Shown here: positions 9,191 to 17,898 of the stretch, in pieces
How the letters are laid out: each line of letters opens with the position of its first letter
Position numbering within the stretch: position 1 is the stretch's first letter
Assembly (NCBI RefSeq): GCF_900105805.1
Contig: NZ_LT629788.1
Coordinates: 1,984,001 to 2,048,000, forward strand
Source: Pseudomonas moraviensis
GTDB taxonomy: Bacteria > Pseudomonadota > Gammaproteobacteria > Pseudomonadales > Pseudomonadaceae
Reading direction: 5' to 3'
Length of the DNA: 64,000 bases
Translations under genes and position numbers: made by a program
Notes under the pieces: model-generated
What the model was told of the DNA's origin: nothing
Databases searched by the model: none
Seen by the model: the letters and a program-made list of their open reading frames with translations, nothing else

Positions 9191-9796
9191 ATGAAAAAGT
9201 TCGCTTTCGCAGTACTCACTCTTTCCGTACTGGCTGCCTCCACTGGCGCAGTGGCTGAAGAAGAAGCCGCCAAAGCTGTCAAGGGCGGCAGCGGTCAAAT
9301 CAGCTTCACCGGCGTTATCAATAACGACGCCTGCTCGGTAGACGGCGCTTCGGGTAACGACAAGATGATTGCCGTGGACATGGGCAGCGTTTCGATCAAG
9401 GACATGGGCACCGACTCTGCCCCGGGCGCCGGTCGTGTGGCTGCCAACGATTTCAACCTGAAAGTGAACTGCAACGCCGGCACCAAGGTTTCGATGCTGT
9501 TCAAACCAACCGTAAACGGCGGTTCGGGCCTGGTTGATGGCAAGAAGGTGCTCAAGCTGCAAGGTACCGATGCGGCCAAAGGCGTCGGTATCGCGCTGCT
9601 GGACAGCAATGGCCAGTTGATCGATCTGAGCTCCGAAGCCACCGCCAAAGTGCAGACCAGCCTGACTGGCGACGGCACCACTGGCGGCGACGGCACCCTG
9701 TCGTTCGCAGCTGCTTACGTCACCACCGGCGACAAGACCGCTGCTACTGCAGGTACCGGTAACGCCACTCTGCCGTTCGTTCTCGAATACGAATAA
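9191..9796 (+). CDS. Major fimbrial subunit (chaperone-usher pilin)
   Basis: A 201-residue type 1-like pilin. The start at MKKFAFAV gives a textbook signal peptide cleaved after AVA (about residue 22). The mature protein has GQISFTGVINNDAC and a second Cys in LKVNC, which form the pilin disulphide, and it ends in the alternating hydrophobic LPFVLEYE that a chaperone would bind. It is first in an operon with chaperone and usher genes, and is the likely main shaft protein. An in-frame start 33 bases upstream would spoil the signal peptide. Confidence 0.92.
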   Translation: MKKFAFAVLTLSVLAASTGAVAEEEAAKAVKGGSGQISFTGVINNDACSVDGASGNDKMIAVDMGSVSIKDMGTDSAPGAGRVAANDFNLKVNCNAGTKVSMLFKPTVNGGSGLVDGKKVLKLQGTDAAKGVGIALLDSNGQLIDLSSEATAKVQTSLTGDGTTGGDGTLSFAAAYVTTGDKTAATAGTGNATLPFVLEYE

Positions 9797-9865
9797 GCAG
9801 CGCGCAATACCTGGACGGGGCCGCTGTGCCCTGTCCTTCCCAGCCTGAATTAATCGGTGAACACT

Positions 9866-10615
9866 ATGTTAAGTCGCTATTTTCCGCTTTGCCTGGGACT
9901 TGCCGGAGTGTTGATGACGCACTCGGCATTCGCCAGCATTTCCTTGAGTTCCACCCGGATCATTTTCGATGGCGCGCACAAAGAAGCGAACGTCACCGTG
10001 CGCAATGGCGGGCAAACCATTCTGGCGCAATCGTGGCTGGATGCCGGCGACGCCGCTGGCAGCGCGCCGCCTTTCGCGGTGACCCCACCGCTGGCCAAAC
10101 TCGAGCCCAATCAACAGCAACTGCTGAGGATACTTTATGAGGGCCGCGGCATGCCTGCGGACAAAGAGTCAGTGGTGTGGCTGAACGTGCAGGAAATCCC
10201 CCAGGCCAGTGCTGCCGATGTCAATACGCTGCAACTGGCGGTGCGTCAGCGCATCAAGGTTTTCTTCCGCCCGGACGGACTCGCCGGTGACGCCGCAAAG
10301 GCGCCGGAGCAACTTGCATGGCAGTTGGTTACACAGGCTGGCAAGTCGATGCTGCAAGTAAAAAACCAGAGCAATTACCACGTATCGCTGGCAGATCTGA
10401 AAATCGCTGCTGGAAAAAAAGCGGAGCTGGTAATTGATTCGACAATGATCGTTCCCGGCGAAGTCCGTTCGTTCAATCTGAAAGAGTTGCCAGCCGGCTC
10501 TTCGCGCTTGAGTTTTTCAGCCATTAACGACTACGGCGCACAACAAAGATTTGACGCACCACTGAGCGCCACCGAAAGTCATGCCGAGCGCGTGAAAGAT
10601 GCCTCCGCGCAGTAA
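9866..10615 (+). CDS. Periplasmic fimbrial chaperone (PapD-like)
   Basis: This 249-residue chaperone would fold pilin subunits in the periplasm and deliver them to the usher. A signal peptide ends near AFA/SISLSSTR. The two-domain immunoglobulin-like protein keeps the family stretch with KESVVWLNVQEIP and the F1-G1 region LQLAVRQRIKVFFRP, whose basic residue anchors the pilin C-terminus. The start at 9866 is favoured by GGTGA five bases upstream; a GTG at 9857 is possible. It lies between pilin and usher genes in the usual order. Confidence 0.92.
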   Translation: MLSRYFPLCLGLAGVLMTHSAFASISLSSTRIIFDGAHKEANVTVRNGGQTILAQSWLDAGDAAGSAPPFAVTPPLAKLEPNQQQLLRILYEGRGMPADKESVVWLNVQEIPQASAADVNTLQLAVRQRIKVFFRPDGLAGDAAKAPEQLAWQLVTQAGKSMLQVKNQSNYHVSLADLKIAAGKKAELVIDSTMIVPGEVRSFNLKELPAGSSRLSFSAINDYGAQQRFDAPLSATESHAERVKDASAQ

Positions 10616-10701
10616 CTTCCCCGCCCTACCCTGCCAACTTACAAGCTATTCACAAGTTCCGGACTCCGGTTGAAGCAACACGGACTGATAAGGCAAATTG
10701 C

Positions 10702-13272
10702 ATGTTTTCCTCCCAACACCACACATCTCCAAGTTGTGTTAAGCATCACGTTGCGCGTCAGAAAAACAAAACGGCGTTGGGCTGCCTGCATCCATTGTGC
10801 TTTGCAATCAACATGGCCATTTGTGGATTTGCCGTGGGTGCCGAAGCCCCGGCCGCAGTGGCGAGTGAATCTTTCAACACGCTGTTCCTTGAAGGCTCAT
10901 CGGCGGTCGATCTGCAACCCTTGTTGAATGCCAACAGCGTACTGCCGGGCCAATATCGCGTTGACGTTTACAGCAACGGCACGCTGGTCGGTCGACGCGA
11001 CGTTGATTTTGCGGCCAACCCGGTCAACGGCAAAGTCGAACCGCGCATCACCCTGGAACTGTTACAGCAGCTGGGTGTGGACATGCGCAAACTGCGTGAG
11101 CAAGGTCTGGTTGACGAGCAACACCCTGCCGATCACTACGACCTGCCCGCGATGATCGAGCAAGCCAGTCTCAGTTTTGACGCCAACCGCCTGCGCCTCA
11201 ATATCAGCGTGCCGCAGGTGGCGATGGCTCGTGGCATGCGTGGTTATGTCGATCCTGAGCTTTGGGACGAAGGCGTGGCCGCCGGCTTCATCAACTATCA
11301 GTTGAGCAGCACCCGCAGCAAAACCGATTACTCGACGCAAATCTCCAATAACCTCGGGCTGCGCAATGGCATAAACCTGGGCGCCTGGCGTTTGCGCAAC
11401 GAGTCCAACCTGAGCAGCGCCACCGGCCGGCCCAATCGGTTCGTCAGCAACCGTACCTTCATCCAGCGCGACCTCACGGCGATCAAGGGGCAACTGAGTG
11501 CGGGTGAAATCTTTTCCGATTCGGATCTGTTCGACAGCGTGCGCTATCAAGGCGTCAAAGTGGCCTCTGATGAGGGCATGCGCGCAGACAGTGAGCGCGG
11601 CTATGCGCCGATCATTCGTGGCGTGGCTGAAACCAATGCAACGATCGAGGTCCGCCAGGATAACTACATTCTCTACACCACCAACGTGCCGCCGGGCCCG
11701 TTCGAGATCAGTGATATCTATCCATCGGGCTCCAACGGCGATCTGGAGATCACCATTGTTGAAGCGGATGGACGGCGCAAGGTCACCCGCCAGGCATTCT
11801 CCGCCCTGCCGACGATGGTGCGTGAGGGACAGTTGAAGTACAGCCTGTCGAGCGGCAAATTCAATAACAACAGCGAGGGCTACGACAAGCCGGCCTTCCT
11901 CAGCGGCACGTTCGCCTATGGCTTGACCAGCAACCTGACAGGCATTGCCGGCCTTCAGGCCAGCAATGGTTTCAAGGCGCTCTCATTCGGCGCGGCGAAG
12001 AATACCTCGATTGGCGCGATGTCCCTGGACGTCACGCAATCGTCCAGCAAGGCCTTTGGCAAAACCACCCAGGGCAGCAGCATACGCGCGCTCTATGCAA
12101 AGACCTTCACCGGCACCGATACCAGCTTCACCCTCGCCGCCTATCGTTATTCGACCGAGGGTTACCGCACGCTGACCGACCATGTGCAGGACACCAGCGC
12201 CGGCGCAACCCGACGCCTGGGTAATTCCAAAACCCGCACCGATTTTACGGTCAACCAGACCTTGGGCGAAGCACGTCAGTTCGGCTCGCTGTACTTGAAC
12301 GCCAGTGACCAGCGCTATTGGGATCGCGGCGGCTCGCGGAGCTTTTCCGCCGGTTACAACAACAACTGGCGCGACCTGAACTACAACATCAGCCTGAGCA
12401 AAACCCAGGAATTCGGCGCGCGCGGTGAGACCAACAACGACACACAACTGAGCGTTTCGATTTCCTTCCCGCTCGGATCGACGCCTCGCGCACCGCGTGC
12501 CTACATTTCCAGCAACCATCAAAATACAGGAACCAACACCCAAGCCGGGATCAACGGTTATCTGACCGAGGACAGCGACACCTACTACTCGGTGCAGACC
12601 GGGCGCAGTGTCCAGGGCGATCGTTCTGGCTCGCTGAGCCTGAGTACCCGCACATCGATGGGCGACCTGAGCTTGGGTTACAGCCGAGGCAATGGCTATG
12701 AATCACAGAACCTGAGTGCAGCCGGATCGCTGGTGGCCCATGCAGGCGGCATCAATATGGGCCAGACCGTCGGCGAAACGTTCGGCCTGGTGGAAGTGCC
12801 CGGCATGTCGGGCGTAGAAGTCAGCAGCTATTCAGGCGTGAAAACCGGCCTGAACGGCTACGCGGTTTTGCCTAACGCGCAACCGTATCGCGTGAACTGG
12901 GTGACGCTGGACACGCGTAACCTGGGTGGTGAGATCGAGCTGGACAATGCCACTCAGCAACTGGTGCCAAGACGCGGTTCGGTGGTTCTCGCACGCTTCG
13001 AAGGTAGCAAAGGCAGACGCGTCCAGTTTGAGCTGTACGACGCCAACGGACAGGCAATTCCATTCGGCGCCGTGCTGTTGGATAGCGACGGCAAGCAACT
13101 GGCATTGTCCGATCCGACGGGCAAAGCCCTGGCGCTGGTGACCAAAGACCACGGTGTCATCACCATCAAGTGGCAGGGCAAAAGCTGCCCCGTGCCATAC
13201 AAGCTGCCGGAAAAGGTTGAAGGTTTGAACTACGAGCAATACCGGTTGGCCTGCTCTTCGAGCGCGAAGTAG
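10702..13272 (+). CDS. Outer-membrane fimbrial usher (FimD/PapC-like)
   Basis: An 856-residue usher that forms the outer-membrane pore and assembles the fimbria. An unusually long N-terminal leader (about 45 residues before AVASESFN) precedes the periplasmic domain (FNTLFLEG, then Q-Y-R-V-D-V-Y). The 24-strand barrel with the plug (YAPIIRGVAETNATIEV) and C-terminal domains (AVPFGA-like IPFGAVL, then a Cys pair SCPVPYKLP and LACSS) follow. Length is normal for the family. The true start may lie downstream within the long leader. It ends the pilin-chaperone-usher operon and is followed by a terminator. Confidence 0.93.
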   Translation: MFSSQHHTSPSCVKHHVARQKNKTALGCLHPLCFAINMAICGFAVGAEAPAAVASESFNTLFLEGSSAVDLQPLLNANSVLPGQYRVDVYSNGTLVGRRDVDFAANPVNGKVEPRITLELLQQLGVDMRKLREQGLVDEQHPADHYDLPAMIEQASLSFDANRLRLNISVPQVAMARGMRGYVDPELWDEGVAAGFINYQLSSTRSKTDYSTQISNNLGLRNGINLGAWRLRNESNLSSATGRPNRFVSNRTFIQRDLTAIKGQLSAGEIFSDSDLFDSVRYQGVKVASDEGMRADSERGYAPIIRGVAETNATIEVRQDNYILYTTNVPPGPFEISDIYPSGSNGDLEITIVEADGRRKVTRQAFSALPTMVREGQLKYSLSSGKFNNNSEGYDKPAFLSGTFAYGLTSNLTGIAGLQASNGFKALSFGAAKNTSIGAMSLDVTQSSSKAFGKTTQGSSIRALYAKTFTGTDTSFTLAAYRYSTEGYRTLTDHVQDTSAGATRRLGNSKTRTDFTVNQTLGEARQFGSLYLNASDQRYWDRGGSRSFSAGYNNNWRDLNYNISLSKTQEFGARGETNNDTQLSVSISFPLGSTPRAPRAYISSNHQNTGTNTQAGINGYLTEDSDTYYSVQTGRSVQGDRSGSLSLSTRTSMGDLSLGYSRGNGYESQNLSAAGSLVAHAGGINMGQTVGETFGLVEVPGMSGVEVSSYSGVKTGLNGYAVLPNAQPYRVNWVTLDTRNLGGEIELDNATQQLVPRRGSVVLARFEGSKGRRVQFELYDANGQAIPFGAVLLDSDGKQLALSDPTGKALALVTKDHGVITIKWQGKSCPVPYKLPEKVEGLNYEQYRLACSSSAK

Positions 13273-13316
13273 ATCGACCGCTAGCTTGTCACTCTATGCC
13301 CCTCAGCCAAAACTCA

Positions 13317-13340
13317 GCCCTGATGATTCAGGGCGTTTTT
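13317..13340 (+). terminator. Rho-independent terminator of the fimbrial operon
   Basis: A 7-bp stem GCCCTGA / TCAGGGC encloses a 4-nt loop and is followed by GTTTTT. It lies 45 bases after the usher stop. Confidence 0.85.
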
Positions 13341-13411
13341 AATGCGCGCGGTTTGGACATTGCCGTCATCAATACCGTCGGAATTTGCAAAACAGCTGCA
13401 AAGACCGGCAA

Positions 13412-14317
13412 TCATTCCCAAGGCGCCGGCGACCACGCTTCCACCAGCCTGTCGATGAACAGCCGAATCTTCGGCGACAGGTGTCGCTTGCTCGGGTAAA
13501 TAACCCGGATAGGCTCGGCAGCCTCGGCGTAATCTGCGAGCAACTGCACGAGCTTGCCACTGCGCAAGTCATCGTTGACCACATAGGATGGCAACGTCGC
13601 GATACCGAGGCCTGCGGCAGTCGCCTGATGCAAGGCTTCGGCGCTGTCCATCTGCAGCCGTCCGGCATGAATGACAGGCACAGGCTGACCATTGACGCGA
13701 AAATTCCACGGGAGCAATCGGCCGCCGCTGACGAAATGCAGGCACGCATGCCCGGCAAGATCTTCAGGTGTCTGCGGTGCCTGATGCTCATGCAGATATC
13801 TGGGCGAGGCACAGGTGATCATTTGCTGGTAAGCCACCGTGCGCGTGAGTAGCCCGGAGTCTTCCTTGGGCGGACCGATGCGAATCGCCAGATCGAAACC
13901 CTCGTCGATCAGGTCGACCAGCCGATCGGAAAACGTCGCGTCGATGGCGAGCGACGGCCAGTCTCTCAAGCAGCGCTCGATGTGCTGCACAACGTGCAGC
14001 CGGCCCAGTGCTACCGGCAGGCTCATGCGCAAGCGGCCGCTGGGCGTCGTACGGCGGAACGCCAAAGCCTCTTCGACCTCGTCCAGATCCTGCAAGATGC
14101 CCACACATCGCTCATACAGCACCCGACCATCGTCGGTCAGGCTCAGGCTGCGGGTTGTGCGGTTAAGCAGGCGCACCTGCAGACGCGATTCGAGGCGCAC
14201 GATCGATTTACCGACGGCCGAGCGGGTCAGCCCGAGTTGCCTGGCCGCCGCCGTAAAACTTCCGGTATCCACCGAGGCGACGAAGGCGGCGATGTCGTTC
14301 AGGTTATGCAGTTCCAT
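13412..14317 (-). CDS. LysR-family transcriptional regulator
   Basis: A 301-residue LysR regulator. The N-terminal winged helix (MELHNLNDIAAF through TRSAVGKSIVRLE) is followed by the effector domain, with ASPRYL and the usual periplasmic-binding fold. The start is set at 14317 by a GGAGG four bases upstream; a longer open frame to 14353 lacks support. It diverges from an esterase gene across a 118-base interval with two inverted repeats, the classic arrangement in which a LysR protein controls its neighbour and itself. Confidence 0.92.
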   Translation of the reverse strand: MELHNLNDIAAFVASVDTGSFTAAARQLGLTRSAVGKSIVRLESRLQVRLLNRTTRSLSLTDDGRVLYERCVGILQDLDEVEEALAFRRTTPSGRLRMSLPVALGRLHVVQHIERCLRDWPSLAIDATFSDRLVDLIDEGFDLAIRIGPPKEDSGLLTRTVAYQQMITCASPRYLHEHQAPQTPEDLAGHACLHFVSGGRLLPWNFRVNGQPVPVIHAGRLQMDSAEALHQATAAGLGIATLPSYVVNDDLRSGKLVQLLADYAEAAEPIRVIYPSKRHLSPKIRLFIDRLVEAWSPAPWE

Positions 14318-14360
14318 GAGGCCTCCGGGTTTGGCATTCAGGCGGGTTGGCACCGGTTAT

Positions 14361-14403
14361 AGGGAACCCTATTCCCTAATCATGAGCATAACATCTCGAT
14401 TAG
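14361..14403. promoter_or_regulatory. LysR-type operator dyads
   Basis: Two inverted repeats lie in the divergent interval: AGGGAA-N5-TTCCCT (14361-14377) and CTAATC-N16-GATTAG (14376-14403). They are placed as expected for a recognition and activation site of the adjacent LysR regulator. Confidence 0.55.
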
Positions 14404-14435
14404 TTAAGCCATCACTAACGCCTGATCGAGGTCAT

Positions 14436-15362
14436 ATGAACACTGAAGTAAAAGCAGCCGTGCAAACCTGGGCCAACAGCCTCAGCGATCTGGTACCCGT
14501 GCTCAAGGGCACCGATACCACCACAAAGATGAGCGACATCCGCGATGCCTACGCAAAAATGCTCGGGCAGAATCAGCCGCCGGCTGGCGTGAGGTTTGAA
14601 GCAATCAACATGGGCGGCGTGTCCGCTACGCTGGTGACTCCAGATGAGCTCAAGACCGACGCGGTGCTGATGTACATCCACGGCGGTGCCTACATCGTCG
14701 GTCGACCGGACGGCTACCACGGCATCGGCGGCAACTACGCGAAAATGCTTGGCGCGCGGGTGTACATGCCGGATTACCGCCTCGCACCGGAGCATCAATT
14801 CCCCGCCCCCATCGATGACACTTTGCGCGCCTACGAGTGGTTGCTTGAGCAGAACATCGCCGCCAGCAAGATTGCCTTCGCAGGCGAGTCGGCGGGTGGC
14901 GCGATGGTGGTCAGCGTGATGGTCGCGGCAAAATCCAAAGGCTTGCCCTTGCCCGCAGTGGGTTCGTCCATCTCGCCATGGGCCAACCTCGAACACACCG
15001 GAGCCTCCATGAGCAATCGTGAAGGCCTTGATCCGCTGAACTCCAAGCCAGTGCTGGACATCCTCGCGCGAGCCTTTCTCGGCGACACCTTGGCCAACCA
15101 TCCGCTGGCCTCGCCGGTGTTCGCCGACGTCACCGGGTTGCCACCGATTCTTGTGCAGATCGGCGAAAACGAACTGATGCTCAGTGACGCCATGCGTCTG
15201 GCCAGTCACCTGGCGGACAACCGCGTCCGGGTCAATCTTGAAGTGTGGCCTGGTATGTTTCACGCCTGGCATTTCTACGCGGCCATACTGGCCGAGGGGC
15301 ACCAGGCGCTGGAGAGTTCGGTGCGGTTTATCGAGACGGGGTTGATTGGGGCTAATCGCTGA
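14436..15362 (+). CDS. Family IV (HSL-like) alpha/beta-hydrolase esterase
   Basis: A 308-residue cytosolic carboxylesterase of the hormone-sensitive-lipase group. The oxyanion motif HGGA (in MYIHGGAY), nucleophile elbow GESAGG and late His in GMFHAWHFY are present. The acidic partner is probably in GENELMLSD. No signal peptide is seen. The ATG at 14436 has GAGG seven bases upstream; the open frame extends far upstream only because it runs antisense through the LysR gene. The divergent LysR regulator probably responds to its substrate, which is not predictable. Confidence 0.92.
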   Translation: MNTEVKAAVQTWANSLSDLVPVLKGTDTTTKMSDIRDAYAKMLGQNQPPAGVRFEAINMGGVSATLVTPDELKTDAVLMYIHGGAYIVGRPDGYHGIGGNYAKMLGARVYMPDYRLAPEHQFPAPIDDTLRAYEWLLEQNIAASKIAFAGESAGGAMVVSVMVAAKSKGLPLPAVGSSISPWANLEHTGASMSNREGLDPLNSKPVLDILARAFLGDTLANHPLASPVFADVTGLPPILVQIGENELMLSDAMRLASHLADNRVRVNLEVWPGMFHAWHFYAAILAEGHQALESSVRFIETGLIGANR

Positions 15363-15456
15363 TCAGACAGCATCCGCGGCTGATCGGGGGCACTTCTGGC
15401 TGTATTGCTCGGCGCCTTGGCGGTATGGTGGTTTGCCGTCCGCCGAGGAACCCTGA

Positions 15457-15666
15457 ATGCCGAAAAAACCACCAGCCCCTGACAAAACCGCGAGCGCAGC
15501 CGACATCGAGCGTGCGATTCTGGCCTTGAACAAAATGGCCGAGCGCCTGTGGGGCGACGGGCGTGAAGCCGAGGCCAAGGCGCTGCTCGATGCACTGGAT
15601 GCGCTGAATCGCGCTCTTGACCGGATCCGCATCGGGGAAAGTCGCAGGGCCGTCACCCTGCACTGA
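15457..15666 (+). CDS. Small helical protein of unknown function
   Basis: A 69-residue protein with a start at PKKPPAPD and a GAGGA four bases before the ATG. Apart from a basic Pro-rich N-terminus, it is almost entirely predicted alpha helix with Ala/Leu heptads (DIERAILALNKMAERLW... ALLDALDALNRALDRI). No known domain is recognised. It is convergent with the UDP-glucuronate epimerase gene, with one base between stops. Confidence 0.6.
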   Translation: MPKKPPAPDKTASAADIERAILALNKMAERLWGDGREAEAKALLDALDALNRALDRIRIGESRRAVTLH

Positions 15667-15667
15667 A

Positions 15668-16642
15668 TCAGACCTGATAGAACTCTCGATACCACTGCAC
15701 GAACGCCTGCACGCCCTGCTCGATCGGCACCTGCGGGCTGAAGTCGATGCAGCGTGCCAGCGCCGACACGTCGGCCCAGGTTTTCAGCACATCGCCCTCC
15801 TGCATCGGCAAATAGCGACGTTGCGCCTTGATGCCCAATGCCTGCTCCAGGCATTCGACGAAGCTCATCAGCGCGACCGGACTGCCCCGGCCGATATTGA
15901 ACAGGCGGTTGGTGCCGCGCTCGTCGCTGAGCGCGGGCGGTTTGTCGAGCAAGCGGAAAATCGCTTCGACGATGTCGTCGATATAGGTGAAATCCCGCGC
16001 CATTTCGCCTTGGTTATAGAGGTCGATGGCGCGCCCTTGCAGCATCGCCTCGGTGAATTTGAACAGCGCCATGTCCGGTCGACCCCACGGGCCGTACACG
16101 GTGAAAAAGCGCAGGCCGGTAGCCTGTAATCCGTAGAGATGGCAGTAGCTGTGCGCGAGCAGTTCGTTGGCGCGTTTAGTCGCGGCGTACAGCGAAACCG
16201 GCTGATCGACCTGATCGTCTTCGCGAAACGGCATCCGGATGTTGGCACCATAGACCGAGCTGCTGGAGGCGTAGATCAAGTGGGCCGGCGGATGATGCCG
16301 GCAGGCTTCGAGGACGTTGAGAAAGCCGACCAGATTCGATTGCGCGTAGGCGTCGGGATTGTCGAGGGAGTAGCGGACTCCGGCCTGCGCGGCGAGGTGA
16401 ATGACCTGTTTGAATCGGCCCTCCACGAACAGCGCGGTCAATGCTGCCTGGTCGACGATGTCCAGCCGGTGGAAAGTGAAATTGGTCAGCGTTTGCAATC
16501 TGTGCAACCGCGCCTGTTTGAGTTTGACGTCGTAGTAAGGATTCAGATTATCGATGCCAACGACCGAAAACCCCTCGCGACTTAAACGCATGGCCGTGTG
16601 ATAACCGATAAACCCTGCTGCCCCCGTTACCAGAACGCTCAT
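15668..16642 (-). CDS. UDP-glucuronate 4-epimerase (NAD-dependent SDR)
   Basis: A 324-residue extended short-chain dehydrogenase. GAAGFIGYH at the N-terminus binds NAD, and NPYYDVKLKQARL is typical of the UDP-glucuronate/UDP-galacturonate epimerases. The catalytic SSSSVYG and the YAATK (Tyr-x3-Lys) are present. It would convert UDP-GlcA to UDP-GalA in the cytosol. UDP-GlcA can be made by the dehydrogenase at 23422-24780, so it is probably a precursor gene of the neighbouring exopolysaccharide locus although it is transcribed away from it. Confidence 0.85.
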   Translation of the reverse strand: MSVLVTGAAGFIGYHTAMRLSREGFSVVGIDNLNPYYDVKLKQARLHRLQTLTNFTFHRLDIVDQAALTALFVEGRFKQVIHLAAQAGVRYSLDNPDAYAQSNLVGFLNVLEACRHHPPAHLIYASSSSVYGANIRMPFREDDQVDQPVSLYAATKRANELLAHSYCHLYGLQATGLRFFTVYGPWGRPDMALFKFTEAMLQGRAIDLYNQGEMARDFTYIDDIVEAIFRLLDKPPALSDERGTNRLFNIGRGSPVALMSFVECLEQALGIKAQRRYLPMQEGDVLKTWADVSALARCIDFSPQVPIEQGVQAFVQWYREFYQV

Positions 16643-16969
16643 GATTACCCCGATTTACCAGCTCGACTTTCAAGGGATGCGCATTGCCGGACATATCACA
16701 ACAGTCTGGCGGCAACTATTCATAGACGAGCCAAGTTGCTGAAGCCAGCGACATCCGACGCAAGGCATTTAATGACCGCACTTTTTGCGCAGTGAAAGAT
16801 GTAAGATTGAAACTAATTTGCTATCACAGCCGCCATCTAATCGCGACGACTTCAATAACTCGGAAAAGTTTAAAAAATCCGACGAATAGATTTCACCCTT
16901 ACGAATCAATGACTTGCAAAACACGGCCATCATCAGCGGATGAAAGGCAGTCTTTTTGACTGTTATTAA

Positions 16970-16998
16970 TTGACAGCTTGCAAAGACTGGCCGATAAC
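16970..16998 (+). promoter_or_regulatory. Candidate sigma-70 promoter of the exopolysaccharide operon
   Basis: A perfect -35 TTGACA (16970-16975) is followed after 17 bases by GATAAC (16993-16998), a four-of-six match to the -10 consensus. It faces the exopolysaccharide genes and lies upstream of the ops-like element. Confidence 0.55.
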
Positions 16999-17087
16999 TA
17001 ATCCCTGCCCGATGAGCTCGCGCTGATGCGCACTTTCCCGCTCTCTGGCTACTTATGTAATTGGATCCTGAAGGTCGCAACTGCGAA

Positions 17088-17100
17088 CCGTGCGGTAGCT
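17088..17100 (+). promoter_or_regulatory. ops-like element (RfaH/NusG-paralogue recruitment)
   Basis: GCGGTAGC (17092-17099) matches eight of the nine bases of the E. coli ops core GGCGGTAGC. It sits in a small dyad ACCG-TG-CGGT, recalling the ops hairpin. It is on the transcribed leader of an operon whose first gene encodes an RfaH-like NusG paralogue, the right context for such a site. Confidence 0.55.
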
Positions 17101-17328
17101 TTGCCTAAACAAAAGTCGCCGGATCGTTATATCCAAGACGGCCACCGATATAACAATAACCCACCTAAGTTGATTCATTTTTGAAACACTTCTTCTGCCA
17201 ATAAACATTGATGCATCTGGCTCGGCACTTTGCCTTGATCAGCCTACTACCTACTAGCAAGCATGACGGCTCGTCCCACGTTATCGGCCGCCTTGCTTAA
17301 ACGATCGCTATGTATGGAGTACTCCAGC

Positions 17329-17847
17329 ATGCTAACGGTTTGCCGCAACGGTTCTAACTGGTATTTATTGCAGTGCAAGCCCCGCCAGGATGAACGGGCA
17401 CAACTCAATCTGCAGCAACAGAACTATTCGACCTTTCGGCCGCAGCTGATGAGCGAGCGCAGTATTCGTGGCAAACGCCAACGAATCCTGGAATCGCTGT
17501 TCCCCGGCTACGTGTTCATTCAGTTGAGCCGTGACGATAATTGGGCGCCGATTCGCTCGACCCGCGGCGTCAGTCGCATCGTCGAATTCAACCATGTGCC
17601 GGCCCGGGTCGATGAAGACGTGATCGCACAATTGCGTGAACGCAGCCAAGAGTCGATCGGCTTTCCCGCCGAGCCGACGCTCAAGCCTGGCGAACCTTTG
17701 CAGATCGTCCAGGGTCCACTGTCCCCGCTCGAAGGTGTGTTCCTGTCCATGCAGGGCGATGAGCGCGTGATGATCCTGCTCAATTTCCTCAACCGCCAAC
17801 AACACGTAAGCGTCCCGCTGAGTTACCTCGAACGCCAGCGACAATAG
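17329..17847 (+). CDS. RfaH-like NusG paralogue (transcription antiterminator)
   Basis: A 172-residue NusG-family protein. The NGN domain has WYLLQCKPRQDERAQ at the start, the conserved FPGYVFIQL strand and the IRSTRGVSRIVEF segment; a KOW domain follows (PGEPLQIVQGPLSPLEGVF). Such proteins are recruited by ops elements and prevent premature termination in long polysaccharide operons. The start at 17329 puts the domain near residue 10 and has GGAG nine bases upstream. Starts at 17314 and 17263 are possible but weaker. As the first gene of the operon, it probably acts on its own transcript. Confidence 0.88.
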   Translation: MLTVCRNGSNWYLLQCKPRQDERAQLNLQQQNYSTFRPQLMSERSIRGKRQRILESLFPGYVFIQLSRDDNWAPIRSTRGVSRIVEFNHVPARVDEDVIAQLRERSQESIGFPAEPTLKPGEPLQIVQGPLSPLEGVFLSMQGDERVMILLNFLNRQQHVSVPLSYLERQRQ

Positions 17848-17898
17848 TCCGGATCCGCTTCGCCCTGACACCGACCCCCTCTATCAGGAGCGTGATCC

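Larger units (their letters stand above)
16643..17328. other. Long AT-rich leader upstream of the exopolysaccharide operon
   Basis: Nearly 690 bases without a convincing gene. A 103-codon minus-strand open frame (16769-17080) lacks any recognisable protein character. The interval contains a candidate sigma-70 promoter (16970-16998), a small palindrome CAGTC-TTTTT-GACTG (16949-16963) and an ops-like element (17092-17099). A transcript from that promoter would have a leader of about 325 bases. Confidence 0.65.

Noticed and set aside
16769..17080. 103-codon minus-strand open frame in the exopolysaccharide leader
   Set aside because: No Shine-Dalgarno, no protein character or known motif, and it runs against the promoter and ops-like element on the plus strand.
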